Assembly (NCBI RefSeq): GCF_003076135.1 | Contig: NZ_QDGZ01000001.1 | Coordinates: 62,001 to 126,000 of the forward strand | DNA from: Nocardioides gansuensis | Lineage (GTDB): Bacteria; Actinomycetota; Actinomycetes; Propionibacteriales; Nocardioidaceae | Direction: 5' to 3' | DNA: 64,000 nt | Shown: in pieces, positions 35,885-44,337 of the stretch | Layout: every line of letters begins with the position of its first letter | How positions within the stretch are numbered: position 1 is the stretch's first letter | Notes under the pieces: generated by a model | Told to the model about the DNA's origin: nothing | What the model saw: the letters and a program-made list of their open reading frames with translations, nothing else | Database searches by the model: none | Program-made: the position numbers and the translations under genes

Positions 35885-36787
35885 TCAGACCAGAGCGGCG
35901 AGCCCGACCACCAGGCAGCCGAGCACCACCGCGACGCACGCGGCGACGGCGGCCCAGCCACCCCAGTCGACCGGTCCGCGCGGCGCCGGGCCGAGGCGGT
36001 CGTGGATCGGGGGGCCGGGCTCCGGGGGCACGTCGAGGCGGCGCAGGAGGCGGAGCGCCGCGTCGGCGGTGGGCAGCCGCTGCTCGGGGTCGGTGACGAG
36101 CAGCGGCTCGAGCAGCGGGCGCAGCGGGTGGGACGGCACCTCCACCTGCCGGGCCGGCGGGAGGCCGGTGACCAGCTGGAGCCCCACCCGGCCCACGGCG
36201 TAGAGGTCCTGGCGCGGGTCCGGCAGCGCGCCCTGCGCCTGCTCCGGCGCCATGTAGCCGTCGGTGCCGATCGCCCCCGGGACGGTGGTGTAGCGCTGGT
36301 CGGCGATCGGCGCGGCCACTCCGAGGTCGGCCAGCCGCAGGTGGGGGGTGCCGGTGCCGGTCGCCTCGAGCAGCAGGTTGGCGGGCTTCACGTCCCGGTG
36401 GACGAGCCCGGCCCCGTGGACGGCGGCGAGCCCGAGCAGCAGCTGCTCGAGCAGCAGCGCCGCGAAGCCGGCGGGCAGCGGCCCGTGCCGGTCGACGAGC
36501 TCCTTGACCGAGCCGCCGGACACCAGGTCCATCGACAGCACGACGAGGTCGTCCTCTGCGGCCCAGCCCGTCGGCGCGACGACGTGCGGGTGCCGGATCC
36601 GCACGGACTGCTCGCGGACGAACCGGACCAGCAGGGCCCCGCTGTGCTGCCCCAGCACCTTGACGGCGACCTCCCGGCGGGCGCGGGTGTCGCGGGCCCG
36701 CCAGACCGAGCCCATCCCGCCCACGCCGATCTGCTCGAGCAGCAGGTAGCGGCCGGCGACGGTGGCGGTGGGCTGCGGGCGGAGCAC
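35885..36787 (-). CDS. Serine/threonine protein kinase (Pkn family, membrane-anchored)
   Basis: In this 300-aa protein, residues 10-245 form a kinase domain: glycine loop [18 protein letters not shown], catalytic [12 protein letters not shown], and [13 protein letters not shown]. The DFG motif reads DLG, which still keeps the metal-binding Asp. A single hydrophobic helix ([22 protein letters not shown]) ends the protein with no outer sensor domain. I chose GTG 36787 because longer starts would run into the rpsF promoter region and add low-complexity sequence. Its substrates are unknown. Confidence 0.92.
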   Translation of the reverse strand: MLRPQPTATVAGRYLLLEQIGVGGMGSVWRARDTRARREVAVKVLGQHSGALLVRFVREQSVRIRHPHVVAPTGWAAEDDLVVLSMDLVSGGSVKELVDRHGPLPAGFAALLLEQLLLGLAAVHGAGLVHRDVKPANLLLEATGTGTPHLRLADLGVAAPIADQRYTTVPGAIGTDGYMAPEQAQGALPDPRQDLYAVGRVGLQLVTGLPPARQVEVPSHPLRPLLEPLLVTDPEQRLPTADAALRLLRRLDVPPEPGPPIHDRLGPAPRGPVDWGGWAAVAACVAVVLGCLVVGLAALV

Positions 36788-37016
36788 GGCCTCGACGCTA
36801 GGCGAGTACGCCGCCGGCCGCTCCGGGCCATCCACAGGCCGGCGATTCCGCGGGCGCCCGGGCGCGCTGATAACCTGCACTGTCCTTGTCCGGCCCCGAC
36901 CGACGGGTGCCCGGCCAGGAGACAGCGGCAGGCGGCGTAAAGCCCCTGCCGAACGCACAGCCCTCCTGCCACGGAAAGTCCGTGGCCGCCTGAGTCCAGA
37001 GGAGGTGGAGACCGCT
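36788..37016. promoter_or_regulatory. rpsF promoter and leader with a hairpin before the ribosome binding site
   Basis: This 229-bp divergent region separates the kinase gene and rpsF. In the leader, GCCACGGA (36968-36975) pairs with TCCGTGGC (36979-36986) around an AAG loop. The hairpin ends about 13 nt before the GGAGG of rpsF. rpsF leaders of many bacteria bind the S6:S18 complex, so this hairpin may be part of such feedback control; I could not confirm the consensus by eye. Confidence 0.5.
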
Positions 37017-37301
37017 ATGCGTGCCTATGAAGTCATGGTCATCCTCGACCCGAGTCTCGAAGAGCGCACCATCGAGCCTTCGCTCGACAAGTACCTCAAC
37101 GTGATCCGCAAGGACGGCGGGACCGTCGAGTCCGTCGATGTCTGGGGCCGTCGTCGCCTCGCGTACGAGATCAAGAAGAACGCCGAGGGCATCTACGCCG
37201 TCATCCAGCTGCAGGCCGAGCCGGCCACGGTCAAGGAGTTCGACCGCCAGCTCACGCTCAACGAGTCGATCCTGCGCACCAAGGTGCTGCGCCCCTCCTG
37301 A
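37017..37301 (+). CDS. rpsF: 30S ribosomal protein S6
   Basis: This 94-aa protein, [20 protein letters not shown] to KVLRPS, is the full S6 length. It binds the central domain of 16S rRNA together with S18. The segment [24 protein letters not shown] is diagnostic. A strong GGAGG ribosome binding site precedes the ATG. It opens the rpsF-ssb-rpsR-rplI operon, conserved across bacteria. Confidence 0.98.
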   Translation: MRAYEVMVILDPSLEERTIEPSLDKYLNVIRKDGGTVESVDVWGRRRLAYEIKKNAEGIYAVIQLQAEPATVKEFDRQLTLNESILRTKVLRPS

Positions 37302-37392
37302 GGGGTGTGGATGACCCACTACCCGTTGTCCCCGGCGTCGGACACGATGTCGACGACAAGGACAACACTCTTGGATCAAAGGGAGACCTGAC

Positions 37393-37983
37393 ATGGCAGG
37401 CGAGACCGTCATCACCGTCGTCGGCAACCTCGTCGACGACCCGGAGCTGCGCTTCACCCCCTCGGGTGCGGCCGTGGCCAACTTCCGGATCGCGTCGACG
37501 CCGCGCACCTTCGACCGGCAGACCAACGAGTGGAAGGACGGCGACGCGCTGTTCCTCTCCTGCTCGGTCTGGCGGCAGGCCGCGGAGAACGTCGCGGAGT
37601 CCCTCCAGAAGGGGATGCGCGTGGTGGTGCAGGGGCGCCTGAAGTCCCGCCAGTACGAGACCCGCGAGGGCGAGAAGCGCACCGTGTTCGAGATCGAGGT
37701 CGAGGAGGTCGGGCCGTCGCTGAAGTATGCGACTGCCAAGGTCTCCCGCACCACCCGTCAGGGTGGCGGCGGCGGTTTCTCCGGCGGCGGCGCTCCCGCG
37801 GACGACCCGTGGGCCACGCCCGCTGCTCCGCAGCAGGGTGGCTACGGCGCGCCGCAGGGCGCGCCGCAGCAGGGCGGCGGCCAGGGTGGCTGGGGTGGTC
37901 CTCCGCAGGGCCAGCCGCAGTCCGCTCCGGCCAACGACCCGTGGGCCACCCCGGGTGTCTCGTCCGAAGAGCCTCCCTTCTGA
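37393..37983 (+). CDS. ssb: Single-stranded DNA-binding protein
   Basis: This 196-aa OB-fold protein ([20 protein letters not shown], then [21 protein letters not shown]) coats single-stranded DNA as a tetramer. The Gly/Gln-rich disordered tail includes two DPWATP repeats and ends in the acidic tip SSEEPPF that docks partner proteins. Downstream lie repeat hairpins that may end or attenuate the transcript before rpsR. Confidence 0.97.
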   Translation: MAGETVITVVGNLVDDPELRFTPSGAAVANFRIASTPRTFDRQTNEWKDGDALFLSCSVWRQAAENVAESLQKGMRVVVQGRLKSRQYETREGEKRTVFEIEVEEVGPSLKYATAKVSRTTRQGGGGGFSGGGAPADDPWATPAAPQQGGYGAPQGAPQQGGGQGGWGGPPQGQPQSAPANDPWATPGVSSEEPPF

Positions 37984-37988
37984 CCGCC

Positions 37989-38078
37989 CGGTGCCGAGCC
38001 TGCGAGGCACCGAAGGGGCGGGCAGATCGAGTAGCGCCACGGCTGAGCCTGCGAAGCCGTGACGCGCGTATCGAGATC
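37989..38078. repeat. Two hairpins with the same loop GAGCCTGCGA, the second inside a palindromic repeat
   Basis: Hairpin A pairs CGGTGCC (37989-37995) with GGCACCG (38006-38012). Hairpin B pairs CACGGCT (38038-38044) with AGCCGTG (38055-38061). Both enclose GAGCCTGCGA although their stems differ. Hairpin B is framed by GATCGAGTAGC (38026 on) and CGTATCGAGATC (to 38078), so it is a copy of the genome-wide repeat. The block separates ssb from rpsR. Confidence 0.75.
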
Positions 38079-38156
38079 CAGTACTAACCGAATTCACCTC
38101 AACCATTCCGGCACAACCCCGCCAGGGGGCCGGGCTTCTAGGAAGGAAGCACCACA

Positions 38157-38393
38157 ATGGCCAAGGCAGTGATTCGCAAGCCGAAGAAGAAGGTTTGCCA
38201 GTTCTGCAAGGAGAAGGCGTCCGGTGTCGACTACAAGGACACCACGCTGCTCCGCAAGTTCATCTCCGACCGCGGCAAGATCCGTGCCCGTCGGGTGACC
38301 GGCAACTGCGTCCAGCACCAGCGCGACGTGGCCACGGCCGTCAAGAACGCCCGCGAGGTCGCTCTGCTGCCCTACACGTCCACCGGTCGTTGA
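38157..38393 (+). CDS. rpsR: 30S ribosomal protein S18
   Basis: This 78-aa protein, [20 protein letters not shown], ends in [10 protein letters not shown]. It is of the zinc-type (C+) form: CQFC (14 and 17) plus Cys and His in TGNCVQHQ can coordinate zinc. It binds 16S rRNA next to S6. AGGAAGGA precedes the ATG. Actinobacteria often have a second, zinc-free S18 elsewhere. Confidence 0.98.
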   Translation: MAKAVIRKPKKKVCQFCKEKASGVDYKDTTLLRKFISDRGKIRARRVTGNCVQHQRDVATAVKNAREVALLPYTSTGR

Positions 38394-38417
38394 TCAGGTA
38401 GCGAGGAGATCGAAGAC

Positions 38418-38864
38418 ATGAAGCTCATCCTGACGCAGGAAGTCGACGGCCTCGGCGCCCCCGGCGACGTGGTCGAGGTCAAGGACGGCTACGGCCGCAA
38501 CTACCTCGTGCCCCGTGGCCTCGGCATCCGCTGGACCCGTGGTGGCGAGAAGACCATCGAGTCGATCAAGGCCGCCCGCGCGGCCCGTGCCGCTCGCGAC
38601 GAGGGCCACGCCGCCGAGATCAAGACCAAGCTCGAGGCCGCCCAGGTCAACGTGCAGGTCCGCGCCGGTGAGGGTGGTCGCCTGTTCGGCGCCGTCACCA
38701 CCGCCGAGATCGCCGACGCGCTGTCCGCGGCCTCGGGCGAGGCGGTCGACCGCCGCACGATCGTGGTCGCCAACCCGATCAAGTCGCTGGGCGCGCACGA
38801 GGTCACCATCAAGCTGCACGACGAGGTCTCCGCCACGGTGGCCCTCAACGTGGTGCCTGCCTGA
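38418..38864 (+). CDS. rplI: 50S ribosomal protein L9
   Basis: This 148-aa protein starts [20 protein letters not shown] and has the conserved [16 protein letters not shown]. The long connecting helix and the C-terminal domain ([31 protein letters not shown]) are present. It binds 23S rRNA near the L1 stalk. It ends the rpsF operon, and a strong terminator follows 28 bp after the stop. Confidence 0.98.
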   Translation: MKLILTQEVDGLGAPGDVVEVKDGYGRNYLVPRGLGIRWTRGGEKTIESIKAARAARAARDEGHAAEIKTKLEAAQVNVQVRAGEGGRLFGAVTTAEIADALSAASGEAVDRRTIVVANPIKSLGAHEVTIKLHDEVSATVALNVVPA

Positions 38865-38891
38865 CGCACCTCCCGCGCCTCGGCGCACCAC

Positions 38892-38926
38892 CACGGCCCG
38901 CTGCCCCTCCGGGGTGGCGGGCCGTG
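38892..38926. terminator. Terminator hairpin after rplI
   Basis: CACGGCCCGC (38892-38901) pairs with GCGGGCCGTG (38917-38926), and the interior CCCC/GGGG extends the stem. It lies 28 bp after the rplI stop and before the convergent membrane gene. It has no T run. Confidence 0.8.
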
Positions 38927-39009
38927 CTGCGTCCCAGTCGCCGTGGAAGTAGTCCTTGTCGCTCAGCGTCCTCCAGCCCCTGCGGGCAACGCCCGAGCAC
39001 TCCGGAAGG

Positions 39010-39534
39010 CTACGAGACGTGCCGTGACCGCGCCCACGGGCGACCGGCATACGTCAGCAGCAGCACGACCAGGGTGAGCAGGCTGAGCGAGGCGATGACG
39101 TACGCCGCCGGCTCGAGGTCACGGACTCCCGCGCCGAACACGACGATCGGCAGCACCGCCACGACGACGGTCGCGACCACCACGATCCGCAGCCACACGG
39201 CGGCCGCGGAGTCGCCCTCCGCGCGGGCCCGTCGCGACAGCTCGTGGGCGAGCAGCCCGGCGAACAGCGCCTGGGGGAGGTTGACCGCCCAGAGCAGCGA
39301 CTCGTGCCGGTCGTCGAACCAGTCGAGCACGCTGGGCCACCACAGGCCTGCCGACACCACCAGGCAGACGCCGGCGGTGAGGAGGAGGGCGCCGCGACGC
39401 TCGACGGCCAGGTCGCGGACGCCGAGGAGGACGAGCAGCCAGCCGGCGGAGTCCGCCAGGACGTCGTAGCCCTTGAACCCGACGACCAGCATCACGATCG
39501 CGAGGCCGAGGGCGATCGGCTGCAGCGGCTTCAT
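39010..39534 (-). CDS. Integral membrane protein of unknown function
   Basis: I do not recognise a family in this 174-aa protein. Five hydrophobic segments are visible at about 5-20, 28-42, 50-64, 83-97 and 112-165 (the last probably two helices). The C-terminus is short and basic (AGRPWARSRHVS). It follows the MATE gene by 36 bp on the same strand and may share its transcript. Confidence 0.75.
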   Translation of the reverse strand: MKPLQPIALGLAIVMLVVGFKGYDVLADSAGWLLVLLGVRDLAVERRGALLLTAGVCLVVSAGLWWPSVLDWFDDRHESLLWAVNLPQALFAGLLAHELSRRARAEGDSAAAVWLRIVVVATVVVAVLPIVVFGAGVRDLEPAAYVIASLSLLTLVVLLLTYAGRPWARSRHVS

Positions 39535-39570
39535 GGCGGCCGAACCTATCGGGCCGGCACCGCAGGCGGC

Positions 39571-40920
39571 TCAGCGCCGACGGGCGCGCGTGGCAGTGCC
39601 GGTAACCAGCCACGCATCGCCGCGGGCGCGAAGGGTCAGCAGCACGGCGCGGGAGCCGATGAAGGCCACCTGCATCGCGACCCACACCCAGACGATCGAA
39701 CCGCCGAGGATCGCGGCGAGCAGGACGACCGGGGCGTAGGCCGCGAGGACGGCGAGGCCGGCCCAGGCGAGGTAGGTGCCGTCGCCGGCGCCGATGAGGA
39801 CGCCGTCGAGGACGAAGACCAGGCCCGTGACCGGCTGGCCCAGGGCCGCGACCAGGAGGACCGGGACGAGCAGGTCGCGGACGGCCTGGTCCTCGGTGAA
39901 GAGCGGACCGAGCAGCGGGCTGGCCAGGGCGAGGGCGAGTCCGGTCGCGATGCCGCTCCGTAGGCCCCACCTCATCATCGTGGCGGTCAGGGCGCGGGTG
40001 GTCTCCACGTCGCCGGCGCCCAGGCTGCGGCCGGTCAGGGCCTGGGCGGCGATGGCGATGGCGTCGAGCGCGAAGGCCAGGAAGGTCCAGACGGTGAAGG
40101 CCACCTGGTGGGCGGCCAGGTCGACCTCGGTGCCGTGGCCGCTGGCCGTGAGGGTGACGGCGTAGGTGCCGACCAGGAGCGCGGCCCGCAGGGTGAGCGT
40201 GCGGATGACGAGGGCGACGGCTGCGTGGGCCGCCGCCTTGATCCCGGAGAGGTCGGGGGAGAGGGGAGCACCCTCGCGGCGTGCCGCGCGGACGACCACG
40301 GCGAGGAGGGCGGCAGCGCTCGCGACCTGCGCGATCACCGAGCCGATGGCGGACCCGGCGATGCCGAGGCCGGGCACCGGCCCCGCCCCGTACACGAGGA
40401 GGAGGTTGAGGGCGATGTTGAGCGCGTTGCCGGCGACCGCGACCACCAGCGGGGTGCGGGTGTCCTGGAGGCCGCGGAGGATGCCGGTGGTCGCAAGCAT
40501 CACCAGGAGCGGGGTGGTGCCGAGGAACGCGAGGCGGAGGTAGGTCTCGGCGTGCCGGGCCGTCTCGCCGCCGACGCCGAAGGCCGCGACCAGCGGGCCG
40601 GTCAGGACGACGCCCAGGACAGTGGTGACGGTGCCGATCAGGACGGCGAGCCAGACCCCGTCGATGCCCTGGGCAAGGGCGCCACGCCGGTCGCCGGCGC
40701 CGAGGTGGCGGGCGACGCTGGCCGTGGTGCCGAAGGCCAGGAAGACGCACAGGCCGACGGCGGTCTGCAGGACGACGGCGGCGATGCCGAGTCCGGCCAG
40801 CTCCGGAGTGCCGAGGTGGCCGACGATCGCCGCGTCGGAGAGCAGGAAGAGCGGCTCGGCGATGAGTGCCAGGAAGGCGGGCACGGCGAGGCGCAGGATC
40901 TCCCGGTCGGTCGCGGACAC
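39571..40920 (-). CDS. MATE family efflux transporter (DinF-like)
   Basis: This 449-aa protein of about 12 helices belongs to the DinF branch of MATE exporters, which use ion gradients to expel toxic organics. The start EILRLAVPAFLALIAEPLFLLSDAAIVGHLG and the second-half repeat VEVDLAAHQVAFTVWTFLAFALDAIAIAAQ (in part) are typical. I chose GTG 40920, which precedes the family start; an ATG at 40962 is in frame but lacks a ribosome binding site. It is divergent from dnaB. Confidence 0.92.
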   Translation of the reverse strand: MSATDREILRLAVPAFLALIAEPLFLLSDAAIVGHLGTPELAGLGIAAVVLQTAVGLCVFLAFGTTASVARHLGAGDRRGALAQGIDGVWLAVLIGTVTTVLGVVLTGPLVAAFGVGGETARHAETYLRLAFLGTTPLLVMLATTGILRGLQDTRTPLVVAVAGNALNIALNLLLVYGAGPVPGLGIAGSAIGSVIAQVASAAALLAVVVRAARREGAPLSPDLSGIKAAAHAAVALVIRTLTLRAALLVGTYAVTLTASGHGTEVDLAAHQVAFTVWTFLAFALDAIAIAAQALTGRSLGAGDVETTRALTATMMRWGLRSGIATGLALALASPLLGPLFTEDQAVRDLLVPVLLVAALGQPVTGLVFVLDGVLIGAGDGTYLAWAGLAVLAAYAPVVLLAAILGGSIVWVWVAMQVAFIGSRAVLLTLRARGDAWLVTGTATRARRR

Positions 40921-40962
40921 GTCGACCAGCGTAACGAGTACACCGGAAAGTGCCTCATACAT

Positions 40963-41386
40963 GGGAAATCCGCGGACAAGGGCGGGGCTGCCTGTGTATG
41001 AGCTTGTGGGTAGCCGGGTCTTCGGGCGCTATGTCGACAAAACCGATGGGCGACATCCAGATGACGGACAGGTGGACCGGCTCCTCGAGCGAGGGATTTT
41101 TCCCCACAGCCTGTGAAGAGCGTTTCCGCAGGTCAGCGACGAAGACGCGGGGATGTCACCGCAGTTGTCCACAGCTCTGTCCACGACTCGTGCACACGAC
41201 ACCGGGTGTCGTCCACCTGCCTGGGCCAGTTATCCCCAGCCGCCTGTGGATAACGAGGCTCCCAGGGTTCGGCGTGTCGCCGTCCCCGGACATACGGTCA
41301 CGGACGCAGTGGGGCACGGATGTCGGTGGTCGTTCCTACTGTGCCTGTCAGGGGTCGGTCGACGGTGACGAGTGGGGAGTCCTCGG
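40963..41386. promoter_or_regulatory. dnaB upstream region with a cluster of consensus-like DnaA boxes
   Basis: This non-coding region of over 420 bp lies between the divergent MATE gene and dnaB. Boxes are TTGTCCACA 41165-41173 (perfect actinobacterial form), CTGTCCACG 41177-41185, TCGTCCACC 41209-41217, TTATCCCCA 41230-41238 and TGTGGATAA 41245-41253 (a perfect E. coli-type box on the minus strand). The last two face each other across 6 bp. A TGTCG...CGACA dyad lies near 41035. It probably controls dnaB through DnaA, or titrates DnaA. Confidence 0.65.
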
Positions 41387-44080
41387 GTGAGCATCACGGA
41401 GCACGGGCGCGGTCCGACCGATCCGGACTACGACTGGGGCGACGGCCCTGCGGCCTACGAGCCGGGTCAGGCGCCCCGCGGCCCGGAGGGCCGCACCCCG
41501 CCCCAGGACAACGCGGCCGAGCAGTCGGTGCTGGGCGCCATGCTCATCTCCAAGGATGCGATCGCCGACGTCGTCGAGGTGCTCAAGGGCTCCGACTACT
41601 ATCGCCCGGCGCACGAGGTCATCCACGAGGCGATCATCGACCTCTACGGGCGCGGCGAGCCCGCCGACGCGGTCACCGTGTCGGCCGAGCTCCAGCGCAA
41701 GGGCGAGCTCCAGCGGATCGGTGGCGCGCCATACCTCCACACCCTGACCGCCAACGTCCCGATCGCCGCCAACGCGGGCTACTACGCCGAGATCGTCCGC
41801 GAGAAGTCGATCCTGCGTCGCCTGGTTGATGCCGGCACCCGGATCGTGCAGATGGGCTACGCCGGCGAGGGCACGGTCGACGACGTGGTCGACAGCGCCC
41901 AGGCCGAAGTCTACAAGATCACCGACGGCCGCACGAGCGAGGACTACGCCCCGCTGTCGGACATCATGAACCCGGTCCTCGACGAGATCGAGGCGATCGG
42001 CAACCGCGAGGCCGGCCTCTACGGCGTGCCCACCGGCTTCGCCGACCTCGACGAGCTGACCAACGGGCTCCACGCCGGGCAGATGATCATCGTCGCGGCG
42101 CGCCCGGCCATGGGCAAGTCAACGTTGGCTCTGGACTTCTGTCGCGCGGCGTCGATCCACAACAACCTCACGAGCGTCTTCTTCAGCCTGGAGATGACGC
42201 GCTCGGAGATCATGATGCGCCTCCTCTCCGCCGAGGCGAAGGTGCCGCTCAACCACATCCGCAACGGAAACATGGGGGACGCCGACTGGGACAAGCTGGC
42301 CCGCAAGATGGGCCAGGTGTCCGGGGCGCCGATGTTCATCGATGACTCGCCCAACATGACGATGATGGAGATCCGGGCGAAGGCGCGGCGGCTCAAGCAG
42401 CGCCACGACCTCAAGCTCATCGTCATCGACTACATGCAGCTGATGACGTCCGGCCGGAAGGTCGAGAGCCGCCAGCTCGAGGTCTCGGAGTTCTCCCGCA
42501 ACATCAAGCTCCTGGCCAAGGAGCTCGAGGTGCCGATCATCGCGCTGTCCCAGCTCAACCGTGGTCCCGAGCAGCGTGGTGACAAGCGGCCGATGATGAG
42601 CGACCTTCGCGAGTCGGGCTGCCTGACGGCCGACACCCGGCTGATGCGCGCCGACACCAATTCCGAGATCACGCTCGGCGAGCTGATGGAGTCGGGCGCG
42701 CGCGACATTCCGGTCTGGTCGCTCGACGACCGGCTCAAGCTGGTGCCGCGCACGCTGACGTACGCGTTTCCGTCGGGGGTGAAGCCGGTCTTCGAGCTCA
42801 CGCTCGCGTCCGGGCGCCGCATCAGGGCGACGGGCAACCACAAGTTCCTGACGTACGACGGGTGGATGTCGCTGTCCGAGCTGGCTCCTGGGTCGCGCAT
42901 CGGGTCCCTGCGGCACGTGCCGCCCCCGCTCGATGTGAAAGCACGGGACGAGGACGAGGTCGTCCTGCTGGCGCACCTGCTGGGCGACGGCTCGTTCGTG
43001 AAGCGACAGCCGATCCGCTACGCCAGCATCGACGAGGCCAACCTGGGAGCCGTCGGTGAGGCTGCGGCGCGCCGGTTCGGGATCACCCCGATCCGCGACG
43101 ACTACGCCGCAGCCCGGGTGACGACGCTGCGACTTCCCGCGCCCTACCGACTCGCGCGGGGCAAGCGGAATCCGATCGCCGCCTGGCTGGACCAGGACGG
43201 GCTCTTCGGCCTGCGGAGCCACGAGAAGTTCGTGCCGGAGTGGGTCTTCGGGCTGCCGAAGGCCCAGGTCGGCCTCTTCCTGAAGCACATCTGGGCGACC
43301 GATGGCTCGGTCACCTACGACCAGAAGCGCAACCTCGGCCGGATCTACTACGCCTCCACGAGCCGTCGCCTCGTCGATGACCTCGCCCGCCTGCTCCTGC
43401 GCTACAACGTCTTCTCGCGGATCAAGCGGGTGAGGAAGTCCGGCTACCGCGACGGATGGCACCTCTACATCTACGGTGCGGAGAACCAGTTGAGGTTCTG
43501 CGACGAGATCGGGGTGCACGGCGCCCGCGGCGAGCTGGCGGCCCTCGTCGCCGAGAAGCTGCGGGACGTCCGGAGCAACACCAACCTCGACACCGTCCCC
43601 AGCGAGGTATGGGGCAGGGTCCGCGAGGTGCTGGTCGAGCAGCGGATGACGCACCGGCAGTTCGCTGCCGCGATGGGCACACAGTTCTGCGGGTCGACGA
43701 TGTGGAAGCACTCACCGAGCCGGCAACGGATGGCGCGGGTCGCGGAGGTCCTCGGTGACGCCGAGCTCGAGGTGATGGCCACCAACGACGTCTTCTGGGA
43801 CTCCGTCACCTCGATCGAGCCGATCGGCGAGATGGACGTCTATGACGCGACGGTGATGGGGACGCACAACTTCGTGGTCAACGGGATCGCCGCCCACAAC
43901 TCGTTGGAGCAGGACGCCGACATGGTGATCCTGCTGCACCGCGACGACGTCTACGAGAAGGAGTCGACGCGTCCTGGCGAGGCCGACCTGATCGTGGCCA
44001 AGCACCGCAACGGCCCAACTCGGGACCTCACCGTTGCGTTCCAGGGGCACTACTCGCGGTTCGTCGACATGGCTCACTGA
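41387..44080 (+). CDS. dnaB: Replicative DNA helicase DnaB, interrupted by an intein
   Basis: The 897-aa precursor should splice to a 470-aa helicase. The N-terminal domain starts PPQDNAAEQSVLGAMLISKDA. The RecA-like core has Walker A ARPAMGKSTLALDF, SVFFSLEM, and LKLIVIDYMQLM, then SQLNRGPEQRGDKRPMMSDLRESG. At that point the intein begins, and the host resumes with SLEQDADMVILLHRDD. The inserted position lies in the ATPase core, so an unspliced protein should be inactive. The GTG 41387 has GGGGAG about 8 nt upstream. It unwinds DNA at the replication fork. Confidence 0.97.
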   Translation: MSITEHGRGPTDPDYDWGDGPAAYEPGQAPRGPEGRTPPQDNAAEQSVLGAMLISKDAIADVVEVLKGSDYYRPAHEVIHEAIIDLYGRGEPADAVTVSAELQRKGELQRIGGAPYLHTLTANVPIAANAGYYAEIVREKSILRRLVDAGTRIVQMGYAGEGTVDDVVDSAQAEVYKITDGRTSEDYAPLSDIMNPVLDEIEAIGNREAGLYGVPTGFADLDELTNGLHAGQMIIVAARPAMGKSTLALDFCRAASIHNNLTSVFFSLEMTRSEIMMRLLSAEAKVPLNHIRNGNMGDADWDKLARKMGQVSGAPMFIDDSPNMTMMEIRAKARRLKQRHDLKLIVIDYMQLMTSGRKVESRQLEVSEFSRNIKLLAKELEVPIIALSQLNRGPEQRGDKRPMMSDLRESGCLTADTRLMRADTNSEITLGELMESGARDIPVWSLDDRLKLVPRTLTYAFPSGVKPVFELTLASGRRIRATGNHKFLTYDGWMSLSELAPGSRIGSLRHVPPPLDVKARDEDEVVLLAHLLGDGSFVKRQPIRYASIDEANLGAVGEAAARRFGITPIRDDYAAARVTTLRLPAPYRLARGKRNPIAAWLDQDGLFGLRSHEKFVPEWVFGLPKAQVGLFLKHIWATDGSVTYDQKRNLGRIYYASTSRRLVDDLARLLLRYNVFSRIKRVRKSGYRDGWHLYIYGAENQLRFCDEIGVHGARGELAALVAEKLRDVRSNTNLDTVPSEVWGRVREVLVEQRMTHRQFAAAMGTQFCGSTMWKHSPSRQRMARVAEVLGDAELEVMATNDVFWDSVTSIEPIGEMDVYDATVMGTHNFVVNGIAAHNSLEQDADMVILLHRDDVYEKESTRPGEADLIVAKHRNGPTRDLTVAFQGHYSRFVDMAH
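42620..43900 (+). mobile_element. DnaB intein (427 aa) with LAGLIDADG-type homing endonuclease
   Basis: The intein runs from Cys412 to Asn838 of the precursor; the next extein residue is Ser. Block A is CLTADTRLMRAD, block B RATGNHKFLTYDGW, block F VYDATVMGTHNFVVNG, block G IAAHN followed by Ser. Two dodecapeptide motifs, LLAHLLGDGSF and FLKHIWATDGSV, retain acidic residues, so the endonuclease looks intact. The junction RESG/SLEQDAD and the end (FWDSVTSIEPIGE...) match the Synechocystis DnaB intein site. It splices itself out post-translationally. Confidence 0.97.
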
Positions 44081-44337
44081 GGCGATGCGACTGTTCTTGT
44101 CGAGATGCAGACCGACGCCGTGAGGGCCGCCGTCCACGACTGCCTGCGCGCCTCGGGTGCCACGGAACGATCCCCGGCTTGAGACGACGCCGGTGACGGT
44201 GACGAACACGACGACCGAGAACCAGCTCGCCCGCCGGTCCGGGCAACTGCTCCTGACCACGTACCGAGGAGACCCCGGGACACAGTCGGGACATCCCGGC
44301 GATGTGGCCGGGACACTGGGCGCGCGACGGTCATGGC
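44081..44337. promoter_or_regulatory. Gap after dnaB with 11-bp-phased GGGACA repeats before the two-component operon
   Basis: Three direct GGGACA repeats start at 44277, 44288 and 44310, that is 11 and 22 bp apart, on one face of the helix. They end 22 bp before the first gene of the operon and suggest a regulator binding site. A short frame at 44104 (MQTDAVRAAVHDCLRASGAT...) looks protein-like but lacks support. I see nothing else in this stretch. Confidence 0.5.

Noticed and set aside
35885-36787. Kinase with DLG instead of DFG considered a pseudokinase
   Set aside because: The metal-binding Asp, the catalytic HRD and the ATP lysine are all present, and DLG is found in active kinases.
41387-44080. 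The large insertion in DnaB considered as a frameshift or assembly artefact
   Set aside because: The frame is open throughout and the insertion has every intein block with precise junction residues.
44104-44180. 25-codon frame after dnaB (MQTDAVRAAVHDCLRASGAT...)
   Set aside because: No ribosome binding site, no coupling to neighbours and no recognisable motif.
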